From NCBI GenBank assembly GCA_027603945.1, contig JADIIU010000009.1, positions 124,001 to 188,000 of the forward strand: 64,000 bases of DNA. Direction: 5' to 3'. A program made the position numbers and the translations under genes. Positions 40,754 through 51,007 of the stretch are shown here, one piece after another. Every line of letters starts with the position of its first letter. The first letter of the stretch is position 1. The stretch comes from Terramyces sp. JEL0728 (Eukaryota; Chytridiomycota; Chytridiomycetes; Rhizophydiales; Terramycetaceae). The notes below the pieces were generated by a model, which was given only the letters and a program-made list of their open reading frames with translations, ran no database searches and was not told where the DNA came from.

Positions 40754-41468
40754 TTAAGAATTCCAGGTGTCGTCGAGTTCCTTTTCTCTCTTTTCCTTAT
40801 CCCGCTTCACCCGCTCTTTCCTTTCTGCCGTTAGTAAATAGTACCTCTGGCGTTGTATAATTTAAGTTCATCAGACTGTTTTTCTTCTTGGGATTTCTTT
40901 GGCGGCCTCATTCCCAATGCCCCAGCAATTAGCCTCCTTGCGACCATATCTGTTGTCGTTGGCCTTATGCTATTGGCATTGTGTGAATTCGAGGTTTGCA
41001 CTGGTGTTTGGCAAGGTTTAATCTGCTGTTAGCAATTAAATACATTTGCTAAAGGGTATTGGCAAGTTGCAATGTATGCTCGTTTGGCTGGTTAGTGAAT
41101 CGATTACCTAATTCTTGATTAGGAAATATTGCAATAGCTGATGTATCATTTATCCATTTCAATTTCAATCCAGAGGTGTCCACACTCTTAAAAATTGCTA
41201 TCACATCGTGGGTTTTAAAATGAGGCGGAAATCCAGAGACGTCCAGGCCAGTTGTGCTTTCAAAATCTACCTGCGGGGATTTTTCCTCTTGATCTTCAAG
41301 TTCCAACCTTTCCCACTCCTCTATACTATGAACTGAATTTGACCTGGTGCTTTTTTGGTCAGAATCGACAGCAAGATCATTGATTTCTGGTAAAATATCC
41401 TCATTATTATTCTGGGTTTCAATTATATCCTTATTTCTATCATCCAAGCTCTCCTTGGACTTTGCCAT
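40754..41468 (-). CDS. R3HCC1L-like protein
   Basis: 217 aa. Exons 41468-41108, 41087-41044, 41022-40845, 40824-40754 (introns 20, 21, 20 nt). The N-terminal half is acidic and disordered. The core GFPPHFKTHDVIAIFK..GLKLKWINDTSAIAIF matches the domain of R3HCC1/R3HCC1L and fungal relatives (FP..FKT.D, KW.DDT.A...F), an RRM-like fold. The C-terminal RPTTTDMVARRLIAGALGMR is also conserved, followed by a highly charged end. The second intron could end 3 nt earlier (18 nt), adding one Gln. Shares a 176-nt divergent promoter with CASC1. Confidence 0.75.
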
Positions 41469-41644
41469 TTTAAGTATGACGGTGGTTGGAATTGGTGACT
41501 TGAATGATCCTCGCCCTTTCCTTGTCCTTTCCTTTGGGCTATTTACACTCTCATCACTCTTTGACTTTTCCTAAATTAACAATCGAGCACTCCTAAAGTA
41601 GCCATTTTGAAATTTGAAAAAGTTTCGCGCTAAAAAAATTTGAT

Positions 41645-43780
41645 ATGCCTCCAAAGAAGAAGGGAAAGAAAAAGGACTTGAACAGAGGTACGGATTATTA
41701 ATAGTTAGAAAAAGAGCTGGAAGAGCAGCGCCGTATTGCTGAAGAAGGTAAATAGACGCGTAATCTAAAGAACAACGACTTCTGGAAGAGAAATTTAGAA
41801 AGGAAAAGGAGCTGCAGGAACAAAAGAATAGGGAATTTATTACCCAGTATTTGGAACAAGTATTTGGTAATTAACGAAAGGAAACTCCAAGATTTGAAGA
41901 AGAACTGGCTAAAGTTGCAGACGTCAAAAGCAAACATTTACAAGCGCTGAAGGATATTTTGGAAAAGAAACAAAGCATAGTAGATGTAAGATTGAACTAA
42001 TATAGTGGAACAAATACTTGGAATGTAGTAAATTGCCCTCCACCAAAATTGAGCGAGATGTCAATACTTATATTTTGCTGTGGGAACAAGAGCCTGTTGT
42101 ATTGGAAGATCTCCAGCAGTCGATGGATTTGCTGTTGACGCAATTGCCAACTGCCAGAGAAGTAAGTTCCTCTTTATATTAGTTGGTATTGCTGTTGGAA
42201 CAGGAACGATGTACATTCCTTGAAGATGACGACATGGCCAACTATGACAAGATTTCTCGTTATGTTTACAAATTAAACCAAGTAATGTTCAAGAAAATTG
42301 AGCAAGTTTGCCAAAATATTTACCAAGTAAGTTTAGCTGACAACAGCACCTGGATTTATTTCAGAGAGAAAGCACAGACAATTTTCAATTCACTAGTGAT
42401 CTTACCGACTACAAGATTGGTATTTGGGCAAACTTGACTAGGAATCCTAGACACAAGTTTATTGATTTTCCAGAAATCACAATGTCCTTTTCGCTTCCTA
42501 AGCCGTTGGCATTGGATAATGTTGGCATTCGAATGCTATTTAAAAGTGGTGATGGATCTGCTGCAAGTTATGAATCTACAAATGGAGGACCTTCTGTTGC
42601 TATAATCGGAGGAGCATTGCTGTTTGATTTGGTTGAACTGCCAGAAGCAGCTAGAAAAATAGATTCTTGGACCATTAGACCGGGTATATACATTTTAATT
42701 TAGTGCTGACTCAAGACGGCTCTTTCAAGAGGATTCCATATCCTACAAAAGCAGATAAGGAAGTGGCAGGCGATGAAGAGTCTCAAACAACTGATTTAGC
42801 AGTGTGGGCAACTCAGGTAACATTTACAATAATGCCACATTGCTTTATTGACAGCTCTGCTACTGTTATGTTTTTCGACCCAGAACTAAAACAATGGAGT
42901 TCGGACGGAATCAAAGACGTCGAATACGACCAACAGTCAGGAAGAGTTAGGTTTAGAACAATGAGATTCTTGGATACTGCATTGGTACAAAACAGATACC
43001 TGGAATATCCGCTTCAAGACTGGACTTTGGAACCGAAAGGTTACAATAGTGCAATTTTGACAATAAGAGGAAAAAACAATGAATTAAAAATTGAAATTGG
43101 AGAGGGTGAATGCAGAGTATTGAATATGGTGAATGATTATCACAGAAAAATGTTTAGTGATTGGCACCCACCTGCATTACTGCTAAAGGTATTCGCTGCT
43201 CACGATAGAAATTATCTCAAATAGGACTGAACTTTATGGGGCCAAAGAGCATGAACAATATCGACATTGGCGATTGGATCTTGAAAGTATTTTGTTTTTA
43301 ATGGTAGCATCAAAAGTCGGAGGCAGTGTGTTTGGACGGGATCAGTCAGTTATGTGCAGCATACCATATTCGAAAAAGTCCACAAAATGGGGTTGAATCA
43401 ACAACCAAATGTGTTTTCCAGTGCAAAGAAGTTGGAGCCGACCCAATAGTTACAGTCGACGAAAACGGTGCTGAAACTGCTACCGAGGATTGGAAATCAA
43501 TCATTTATAATAACAACTACAAAGTTGGAGACAAAACATTCCAATTTTCATTCGTTACTTCCGGCACTGACGTTACCGATGAAGCAAACTTTACAGTGGA
43601 TAATGCCCCAAACTTGAAGGTAATCGGTGCTCACGTTAGACTGCTGCTGATGTGTATACACTAATGAAAGAAGGGCTGAAAAGGGAAAAGAATATCGAAA
43701 ACTTCAAGGAGGCTTCACCTCTATTCAAACAGACAGTGCTGAAAGTCTTTAGACTGACAAGGATCTTGGTGTTTTCTTGA
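41645..43780 (+). CDS. CASC1: CASC1/DNAI7-like axonemal dynein-associated protein
   Basis: Ciliary protein (IC97/CFAP94/DNAI7) tied to inner-arm dynein. Eleven exons: 41645-41687, 41709-41747, 41771-41859, 41881-41985, 42006-42161, 42183-42326, 42347-42683, 42704-43188, 43209-43286, 43308-43619, 43640-43780; ten introns of 20-23 nt; 642 aa. It starts MPPKKKGKKKDLNR with a charged coiled coil (ELEEQRRIAEE), then the family blocks WNKYLECSKLPS, YKIGIWANLTRNPRHKFIDF, SFSLPKPLALDNVGIRMLF, LPEAARKIDSWTIR and DWTLEPKGYNSAILTI. It shows the organism builds a motile flagellum or recently did. Confidence 0.9.
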
Positions 43781-43822
43781 ATATTTTATTAGATAAATTA
43801 ATAATTGACAAACAACGTATTA

Positions 43823-45259
43823 TTAAGCGTATAGCGGAGATAATGAGCCATATTTATCCTGAAGTTGCTGCAATTTCTCTGTTGCCTTTTTTGAAATGGA
43901 TTGGATTCGCAAAAGGAGAATCACATTGAGGAATCCGTGGGTTGCCAGGATCACCGTAAAGAATCCGGCTATGGATTTCCAGTTTTTATCAGATCCAAGC
44001 CAAGAAGTAAAGGTAGTAATGTAGATGAGGGCAAAGAATGAGGCAAAATTAGCGAAATGCATCCCCATCGACAGCAGGAATACAGTATCTAGATCGCGCA
44101 GCCGTTCCCACATTGTTTTTGGCCTTTCCGGGTCATGAGTGAACGAAAAGAATGCATAGATTGAAGGTATAATGTCGTATAATCCAAAAAAGATAAGCCA
44201 GATTTCAAACATAAGACTGAGAGCAGTGGATTTTATGAAAAATAGGTATTTGTTCAGACAAAATACCACATTAATCAAAATTATAGTTCCCAATGCGATT
44301 ATCCTTCCTTTGCTGCCAAGGTCGTGGAATTGCACCAAAATTAATGTAGCACCTAGTACGGATACAAGAGTAGCCACGGATACAAAAAAATTAACAGTGT
44401 AATGTAGATTTGATGGCGGATTCTTGGTGTAAAACTCTGCACACATCAAAATGGTGGTAATCAGGAACAGAACTTCACTGGCGAGCATTGCAAGGAGAAA
44501 TGGTGAGAGACTATGCATAAACTCTCTCGTCAAAGGTATAATTGCAACTGCTACCATGAATATTGATCCTATTGTGAATATCGCCGAGAGAATATCTATC
44601 CAGCACATGAAATCTGGAGTCAAGTCGTTAAATGGTACAACTGCAATCCAGTTCATATCAACCTCTCCCCCTGATACTCCAATAAATGTGGCTGTTGCGT
44701 TTGCAAAAGTATTGGAGCTGATGATTTGGGCAGAATCTTGAAGTTGAAAGATTTGAGGATTTCCAGAACAAAGTGCTCCTGGGAATACTTTCAGCACGCC
44801 ATGCTCTGTACATATGATATTATCAATTGAATTGCAGCTATTGTCTGCTAGATACATTATGCTTGAAAATCCAAAAATATTCCCTTGAAGTGTGCAGTAT
44901 TGATGGCTATTCGCTGTGCGAGGCATGGATTTCGTAACGTTATTGTTTGCCAGGACAGTCACTGCACTCTGGATTCCAAAAGAGTTTGACAAGTCCAAAC
45001 TGTTTACGCAACACCCACCAGATATTGGCACTTTTAACGCTCGTCCTCTACATTGATTTCCAATTGGTATTTCCTGTGCCTGAAAGATGTAGCTGTGGGG
45101 CCAAGTATCTCCAACCGGCTGCGATGTAGCTGTCGCTGAACTGATGTCAAATGTGTACATAACTTTTGGACTTCCATTACAATTTTCGCTGCCCCAAGAT
45201 GATGAAAGCGCTAAGCTAGAAAAAACTGAATTCAAAAATACAAGCTGAAGGATATACAT
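43823..45259 (-). CDS. Seven-TM protein with secreted-type Cys N-domain, copy 3 (diverged)
   Basis: 478 aa, intronless; start ATG 45259 (MYILQLVFLNSVFSSLAL). The N-domain keeps the Cys layout (ENCNGSPKVMYTFD, CRGRALKVPISGGCCVN, YCTLQGN, ALCSGNPQ) seen in 34835 and 36922, and seven hydrophobic segments follow from about residue 225. It lacks the SSSDDYHLSG tail motif and most of the cytosolic C-tail, so it could be a decoy, a co-receptor, or coupled differently. Convergent with CASC1 (42 nt between stops). Confidence 0.82.
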   Translation of the reverse strand: MYILQLVFLNSVFSSLALSSSWGSENCNGSPKVMYTFDISSATATSQPVGDTWPHSYIFQAQEIPIGNQCRGRALKVPISGGCCVNSLDLSNSFGIQSAVTVLANNNVTKSMPRTANSHQYCTLQGNIFGFSSIMYLADNSCNSIDNIICTEHGVLKVFPGALCSGNPQIFQLQDSAQIISSNTFANATATFIGVSGGEVDMNWIAVVPFNDLTPDFMCWIDILSAIFTIGSIFMVAVAIIPLTREFMHSLSPFLLAMLASEVLFLITTILMCAEFYTKNPPSNLHYTVNFFVSVATLVSVLGATLILVQFHDLGSKGRIIALGTIILINVVFCLNKYLFFIKSTALSLMFEIWLIFFGLYDIIPSIYAFFSFTHDPERPKTMWERLRDLDTVFLLSMGMHFANFASFFALIYITTFTSWLGSDKNWKSIAGFFTVILATHGFLNVILLLRIQSISKKATEKLQQLQDKYGSLSPLYA

Positions 45260-45430
45260 AACGGTTTTGCTTTTTTGTGTTGATTTTAAATCACTATTGG
45301 CTTTTACCAAGGCTTCGCCAAATTCCCCCAGTTTCAAAACACAGTGGTTAAGGCGAAGCAATCACAGACATTGCATAATCGCATATTGCATAATCAAATT
45401 TTGGTGGTATTTCATCATTCTTTGACACGA

Positions 45431-46357
45431 ATGAAAATCTCCTTGCTGACCTGCGTTTACCCCTTGACCTGCAATGCCTTGGCAATGCAAAACCTAACAC
45501 AAATGGAGTACCTGAACCAAATGTTTCACACCAACTACCAGCAATCAATAGCAAATGTACATCTAGATGAATCTGCGGTAATAATTGTCAATAGATCCAA
45601 TATTATCTTGCTGGAATACCAACCAGAAGCGCCAATTAAAGGACAGACACCAATGGTTACCAATATAAATCCAAAACGTACTGAGATGCGGTTCCAGGAT
45701 CCTCACTTTCACAATGTAAAGATTGCAGCCCATACCGTAGCATTAATCAGTATGGTAGGAAAATTAGAGTGGAATAGAGATAAAATAGAACAATTGAACT
45801 CGATTAAAACGGCAATTGAAAACAACCTTGATATTGAAGACGCGAAAGTACGGCTTATCTTTGACTGTTCCTTGGATCTGATTGAAAAATTGTTGTGCGG
45901 CCATAGAAACCTCTCTCTGGAGATTGGTTTGATTGAAATATACCTTGATACCGTGCGACCTATTTTGGAGAGCTTGATTTTGAATATTACGCGAGATAGT
46001 TTAAACAGTCTTCACCAAGTGGTTACCAGCCTCTTGCAACGAACATCCAAAGATACCAGTATTTACGCGGTATTTATTACTACTCACTACGCATCTCCAT
46101 CCAATATTTATGGAGAGTATCTGCTGGCAATGCTCGATGAAATTGAAGTTGGGACTTCAGTCTTTGTGCTAGACTACGACACGGACGAACAAGGTGTAGT
46201 AGAATTTATAACTACCCATTTGGTCAATCAAGAATTGGGCGACGGTATCTTTCGTGATCAAAATAGACTTCACATTGATGTACTGGGACCTGCAGGAAAA
46301 GTCGTTGTCCAAGAGATGGTGGAGGAAGGAAAACTTCCAATTAGAAAAAAGAATTAA
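45431..46357 (+). CDS. Hypothetical protein with possible signal peptide
   Basis: 308 aa from ATG 45431, intronless. It begins MKISLLTCVYPLTCNALA, which could be a short signal peptide ending in ALA; a start at 45485 (MQNLTQM) would remove it. No domain recognised. The body mixes beta-rich parts (SAVIIVNRSNIILLEY) with long helices (about residues 120-230). A basic Lys-Lys-Asn end argues against a GPI anchor. An upstream GTG frame to 45344 overlaps the divergent gene's leader and is not used. Confidence 0.65.
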   Translation: MKISLLTCVYPLTCNALAMQNLTQMEYLNQMFHTNYQQSIANVHLDESAVIIVNRSNIILLEYQPEAPIKGQTPMVTNINPKRTEMRFQDPHFHNVKIAAHTVALISMVGKLEWNRDKIEQLNSIKTAIENNLDIEDAKVRLIFDCSLDLIEKLLCGHRNLSLEIGLIEIYLDTVRPILESLILNITRDSLNSLHQVVTSLLQRTSKDTSIYAVFITTHYASPSNIYGEYLLAMLDEIEVGTSVFVLDYDTDEQGVVEFITTHLVNQELGDGIFRDQNRLHIDVLGPAGKVVVQEMVEEGKLPIRKKN

Positions 46358-46387
46358 AGACAGAGGAATATATTTGTAGTTTCTAGT

Positions 46388-47440
46388 TTAGCAAGTTAAT
46401 CCACAAACGGAAGCAACTCTAGCGACGCAGGTTTTTGCCCATCTCGTTCTTCCACAGTAAGCATCGTCTGCAATAATTTGATCGACACAAGAATCGCAGC
46501 CGGTGGCTAATCTAACACCTACAACACATTTATCGTGAGCACAGGTCGTTGCTGGAGTGGTTGCAGTTGGTCCAGCAGGAGGAACAGCAGTAGGTTTGGT
46601 AGGAGTGGTGCCTGCACATCCGGCGAAAGCAGCGTTTAGCTGGGCAGCAAGTCTGTATCCACCTTTTGCCAACTGCATGTCGATAATGGAAGCTGCCCCC
46701 TTGTAGTAAGCTCCAGAGAGGTCGGCACTTGGGTTTGCATCATAGTTTTTCCATGTGTATGAGCAATCGAATTTATCAGAGTCTTTTGAGTAGTCAATGG
46801 AGGCCAGGTTGTTACCATATTGAGACTTTGCATTGTAAGCTTGAGAAGAAATCCAGGATGCAGCAACAGAAGAGTAGTCGCCAGACTGGATTCTTTTGAT
46901 CAAGGATTGAACATAAGTTGCTTGATTGGTATTGGCAGAGATTCTATCAATAACCATTTCAGAATCCCAGATGTGATGAAAGTTTGTAGAAGCACCATTG
47001 TAGGTGACTTTGTCAGAGTTGCCTCCTACATCTCTGTAAGAGTTGTGGAGAGGCTGAGTAACATCTCCAAAGAAGTGGATGAGGAATTTGAGAGCCATGG
47101 CATTTTGTGAAGCATCACACAGCTGCTCGGTGTAGGTTTGGATGGCAGTGTTAATACAAGCGGCTTTGGTACAGTCTCTGACTTCATTGAACCCGCAAGA
47201 AGTTGGAGGGCTATCTTGAATATCTACAAAATGTAGTGGTTTGGAAAAGGCTCCAGCACTAGTGTACTTGTAAGTATCGGCCCAAGAGGCTACAGAAGCC
47301 ATATCGCTACTTGACAAGATTTGGCTGACAAAGGATTGAGCGTTGGAATCCAGGAAGCTTTGGGCAATAGATCCCACTATGGCGTGGCCTTCAACACCCC
47401 AGGCGTTTACAGGAGCGGCAGTGAATAAGAATTGAAACAT
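46388..47440 (-). CDS. P1/S1-type zinc nuclease with one C-terminal Cys module
   Basis: Secreted nuclease, 350 aa, intronless. Signal peptide to the mature Trp (..VNAWGVEGHA); all zinc ligands are present (WGVEGH, WADTYK, PLHFVD, IHFFGDVTQPLHN, HHIWD). After the catalytic domain (to about residue 275) comes a Pro/Thr/Ala linker and one ~52-residue Cys module starting CAHDKCVVG and ending VCGLTC, with eight Cys in a C-H-C..C..CV..I..D.YC..W...C...C pattern. This module occurs in secreted proteins of various microbes and may bind carbohydrate or wall material (inference). Confidence 0.93.
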   Translation of the reverse strand: MFQFLFTAAPVNAWGVEGHAIVGSIAQSFLDSNAQSFVSQILSSSDMASVASWADTYKYTSAGAFSKPLHFVDIQDSPPTSCGFNEVRDCTKAACINTAIQTYTEQLCDASQNAMALKFLIHFFGDVTQPLHNSYRDVGGNSDKVTYNGASTNFHHIWDSEMVIDRISANTNQATYVQSLIKRIQSGDYSSVAASWISSQAYNAKSQYGNNLASIDYSKDSDKFDCSYTWKNYDANPSADLSGAYYKGAASIIDMQLAKGGYRLAAQLNAAFAGCAGTTPTKPTAVPPAGPTATTPATTCAHDKCVVGVRLATGCDSCVDQIIADDAYCGRTRWAKTCVARVASVCGLTC

Positions 47441-47876
47441 TTATGCTTTCCACATGCTTCCTATCTGGTATTTAAATACTCAACGAGGTACCCGTCTTTT
47501 CCACACGAGGACAAAGTTTTTCGTTATTTCGAGGACAGCATGTGGTGTGGGTGCTGTTTTCGGCTAAAGTTACGACAAGCCCACCATTGGAACCGCCCAA
47601 GTATTTGCTGCAATATAGTAATACCCTTGGAACAATACTAAAAACTCACCCCGTAGCTGCTTTAAATGGATGAATTGGACACGTTTTGATTTCCTGGTGC
47701 GGTTAACCTCACCGTGCACAAACGTTTTCCACGCAGATTTTTGAGTGTGTCAAGGTCGTTTGATCTTGAAACGGTAAGCGATAACTGAGATTAAAAGTTG
47801 CAGCGTATAACTTGAAATATGCCCGAGTCAAGTGCCATGTTGATAACGATATCTCATAAAATGTGTTTAATTTATT
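47441..47876. other. 436-nt spacer between the two tandem nuclease genes
   Basis: Contains a TATA-like TATTTAAATA at 47469-47478 for the 46388 gene. Otherwise no gene or repeat noticed. Confidence 0.45.
47469..47478 (-). promoter_or_regulatory. TATA-like box for the 46388 nuclease
   Basis: The self-complementary TATTTAAATA lies 29-38 nt before the ATG at 47440. Confidence 0.4.
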
Positions 47877-49139
47877 CTAGCAAGAGATTCCACAGACTGA
47901 ATTCACCTCAGCAACACATCTAGAGTTCCAGCCTTTCTTTCCACAGTAGCTGTCCGAGGCAATAACTTGATCAGCGCAAGCATTGCAACCGGTTTGCAAG
48001 AAAGCGCCGGTAACACAAATATCATGCTTGCAACCAGTAGTAACAACGTCTGGAGAATCTTTTTGGCAATCGCCTAAACCGCAGACAGATTTTACTTCAT
48101 CAACACAGTTTTGATCCCATTGAGTGGTGGAGCAGTAGCTATCAGCGGCGATAACTAAAGCGACACAGCTATCACATTTTTTAGACAATGGGCCACCGAC
48201 AGAACATTTATCGTGAGCACATTTGGTAGGTGGGACAGGAACTTTTGTTGGGGTAGGACCAGCAGGGTTTGTGGTAACAGCTGGAACAGGTGGTGGAGTG
48301 CTGCCAGAGCATCCAGCGAATGCAGCGTTCAGCTGTTTAGCCAATCTGTAACCGCCTTTGGCCAATTGGATGTCAATGATTGGAGAAGCACCTTGATAGT
48401 AAGAGCCAGAGAAATCTTGGGATGGGTTGGCGTCGTATTTGGACCATACATAAGAGCATCCATACTTGTCGGAATCGACAGAGTAGTCAATGGATGCCAA
48501 ATTGTTGCCATATTGAGATGCTGCGTTATATGGATGGGAAGAAATCCAGCTAGCAGCTTGTGATGCATATTTGCCAGAAGAGATTCCTTGGATCAAACTG
48601 CTGACATAGGTAGATTGATCAGAGTTTGCAGCAATACGATCTTGGACCATTTCAGTGTCCCAGATATGATGGAGATTGCTTTGCTTGCCATTGTAGCTGA
48701 CCTTATCGCTGTTGCCACCTGTATCCCTGTTTGAGTTGTGAAGAGGTTGAGTGACATCCCCAAAAAAGTGGATCAAGAAGCGAAGGGCATCCAAGTTAGT
48801 TGAAGCGTCACAAAGCTGGCTTGTGTAAGTTTGGATGGCAGTATTGATACATCCGCCGTTTGGACAATCTCTGCTTTCATCAAACCCGCAGGAAGTTGGA
48901 GGACTGTCTTGGATATCGACATAGTGCAAAGGCTTGGAGAATGCACCAGGAGCAGTGAATTTGTAGCTGTCAGCCCAAGTAGAGACAGATGCCATATCAC
49001 CGTTCGACAAGATTTGACTGACAAAGGATTGAGCGTTGGAATCCAAGAAGCTTTGTGCAATAGATCCAACAATTTCATGTCCTTCTGTGCCCCAGGCGTT
49101 TACAGAAGAAGCCAAAAGCAATTGTACAATAGTATCCAT
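47877..49139 (-). CDS. P1/S1-type zinc nuclease with two C-terminal Cys modules
   Basis: Secreted nuclease, 420 aa, intronless; start ATG 49139 (MDTIVQLLLASSVNAWG), with a TATA box 24-31 nt upstream. The catalytic domain carries every family zinc ligand (WGTEGH, WADSYK, PLHYVD, IHFFGDVTQPLHN, HHIWD). A Pro/Thr linker leads to two Cys modules in tandem (CAHDKCSVG..VCGLGDC and CKHDICVTG..VCGISC). Its catalytic part is close to the 46388 paralog and to the 5' copy at 1-859. The series of 0, 1 and 2 modules points to module duplication within the family. Confidence 0.93.
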   Translation of the reverse strand: MDTIVQLLLASSVNAWGTEGHEIVGSIAQSFLDSNAQSFVSQILSNGDMASVSTWADSYKFTAPGAFSKPLHYVDIQDSPPTSCGFDESRDCPNGGCINTAIQTYTSQLCDASTNLDALRFLIHFFGDVTQPLHNSNRDTGGNSDKVSYNGKQSNLHHIWDTEMVQDRIAANSDQSTYVSSLIQGISSGKYASQAASWISSHPYNAASQYGNNLASIDYSVDSDKYGCSYVWSKYDANPSQDFSGSYYQGASPIIDIQLAKGGYRLAKQLNAAFAGCSGSTPPPVPAVTTNPAGPTPTKVPVPPTKCAHDKCSVGGPLSKKCDSCVALVIAADSYCSTTQWDQNCVDEVKSVCGLGDCQKDSPDVVTTGCKHDICVTGAFLQTGCNACADQVIASDSYCGKKGWNSRCVAEVNSVCGISC

Positions 49140-49513
49140 ATATGATTTTGGAATTCGTTTTTCTTTATATCCCCATTGAACACGTTCTTCGGTGCACCTG
49201 CTGTGTGACTTGAGCGAGAGGCAATGCACAAATCAATTCCCAAGCAGTCTCCAGCGTGGTCAACTTCTCGAAAGCTTGAAAGAAAATATTTTACGTTCTG
49301 ATCAAAAACACAAACGACACTGTGTATTAACCAGTGTTTCTTTAATTTATCTGAGGTGCCAGGCTCAATTTTCTCGTGGGGTCGTCGCCAAAAATGAACA
49401 AGAGCTGGGTAACAACGTGGTCAACAAAGAAAAATTCCCTAAACAATCAACACAAAGTAGTGATGGCCTTTCACAAAGCCTTGGAAATGCAGGGTAAGAG
49501 CAAGTACAGCATA
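49140..49513. other. 374-nt spacer
   Basis: Carries the promoter of the 47877 nuclease on its left. A 47-codon plus-strand ORF (49394-49537) runs into the ADP-ribosylglycohydrolase gene and is not supported by anything else. Confidence 0.4.
49163..49170 (-). promoter_or_regulatory. TATA box for the 47877 nuclease
   Basis: ATATAAAG on the minus strand, 24-31 nt before the ATG at 49139. Confidence 0.45.
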
Positions 49514-50824
49514 TTATTTTTTATTTGCAAGCAATAACGCTCTTAGAGCAATCGACCCTTTGTCCCATTGTTCAACAGACTCGATTATTAGAGGATTAAT
49601 GGCATGGTACCCGTAGAATGCACCAGATAGCTGACCAACGATAGCGGCGGTGGTATCGCAATCACCGCAATAATTGATTGCCTTTTCGATTGACTCATCA
49701 AATGAATTTGTATAATAGCAGCAATGTAGTGCGATCGCTAAAGCATCCATACAGAAAGACCCAAAATATCCCGCCGATACCGGATGTCCATTATAGCTCC
49801 GACCTCTAAGTTGGAGTGTGGTTGAAATTTGTATTGGCTTGTGCTTCCAATTCCAAACAGCTTCTGTGCTTTCAAGAGAACAGCTCGATTCGAGCAAGGA
49901 AACGAGCGCTAGTGTATCCTTGTCGTTATCAGAGATATATTCTGAAAGATATTCAGATATTGTCTGATCAATCAAGGATTGCAACGTAATATTCGCTGGA
50001 GTGGGTACTGGCAATTGCAAAGCTTTTGTAATCAAGAAAGAATAGAATCCGCAGGTCTTTGTAGCTAACTGACCTGGATGTGTGGTCAATGATTGTAATT
50101 CAGCATGTTTAATTGCATCCTGGATACTGTTTTGGAAGAAGATAGGAATTGGCGCTAAACGCATTAAACTTCCATTTCCACTATCATTTGTTGGTTCCGG
50201 TGGGATATAAATTGGAGTTGGAACTTGATTGAAATTCAAACTTGATAACGATTTCTTGATATTCCCACCTAGTCCTACTGAAAATTTGTTGTATCTTTCA
50301 TCGTCATAATAGAAAGCGTTATTGTATCCATGAGCATACCAATTAAAGAATCTCGCTCTTAAATCCGATCCATCGTAATTTTGCTTGCAAATCAGCGAAT
50401 CTGCAATACATAGTGCCATTGAGGAATCATCAGTCCATTGACCTTTCTTTAGCTGAAAGGGATTATAGGGTTTATTCCATTGTAGATTTGCTCTGCTAGC
50501 CTCCGGTTTGAACGTAATAACCTCCCACATTGATTTTCCTTCATTTCCTTTTGGTAAATGAAACCTGGGGCTATTGGTTTCTGAACAAGGTTCAAATTCT
50601 AAAGGCGCTCCCATTGCATCTCCGCTAACAAGTCCCATCAAACTTCCAATTGATCTTGTTAATTCTGGCTTTTCTTTCAAAGCAGCATCAATTAATGTTT
50701 TGCTTTCTTGCAAAGTAATATCTCTGAATGGGTTGTAGATTTCTTGATGGCCTCCAACTACTGCAAGCTCCCGAATTTCAATTTTCAAAAGTGTTTCTTG
50801 CAGTAGTTTTTTGAATTCAGACAT
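49514..50824 (-). CDS. ADP-ribosylglycohydrolase (ARH/DraG fold)
   Basis: 436 aa, intronless. The metal-site motifs of the DraG/ARH superfamily are seen: GSLMGLVSGDAMGAPLEF near residue 60, GQWTDDSSMAL, NGSLMRLAPIP and, near the C-terminus, GDCDTTAAIVGQLSGAFYG. It would remove ADP-ribose from proteins or small molecules, cytosolic by absence of a signal. The WTDDS and D-D-T residues for two Mg ions are intact. The N-terminal ~55 residues are a helical extension not found in bacterial DraG. Confidence 0.9.
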   Translation of the reverse strand: MSEFKKLLQETLLKIEIRELAVVGGHQEIYNPFRDITLQESKTLIDAALKEKPELTRSIGSLMGLVSGDAMGAPLEFEPCSETNSPRFHLPKGNEGKSMWEVITFKPEASRANLQWNKPYNPFQLKKGQWTDDSSMALCIADSLICKQNYDGSDLRARFFNWYAHGYNNAFYYDDERYNKFSVGLGGNIKKSLSSLNFNQVPTPIYIPPEPTNDSGNGSLMRLAPIPIFFQNSIQDAIKHAELQSLTTHPGQLATKTCGFYSFLITKALQLPVPTPANITLQSLIDQTISEYLSEYISDNDKDTLALVSLLESSCSLESTEAVWNWKHKPIQISTTLQLRGRSYNGHPVSAGYFGSFCMDALAIALHCCYYTNSFDESIEKAINYCGDCDTTAAIVGQLSGAFYGYHAINPLIIESVEQWDKGSIALRALLLANKK

Positions 50825-51007
50825 AGTTTTTGGAGGAGGCGGTGGTTTATAAATGCCTGATGACTAATATGATACGTGTACAATGTGCATACCGATCAAC
50901 CTCCAATAAGTGCCGACTAGTGCAATCCACCAAATTACTATTATGCTACTATTTCTATTCGTGGAGAGCAATATCCACGCTCTAAACACAGCTACGAATT
51001 TGCCGTA

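Noticed and set aside
49394..49537. 47-codon ORF running into the ADP-ribosylglycohydrolase gene
   Set aside because: Overlaps a clear gene on the other strand and has no supporting homology or signal.
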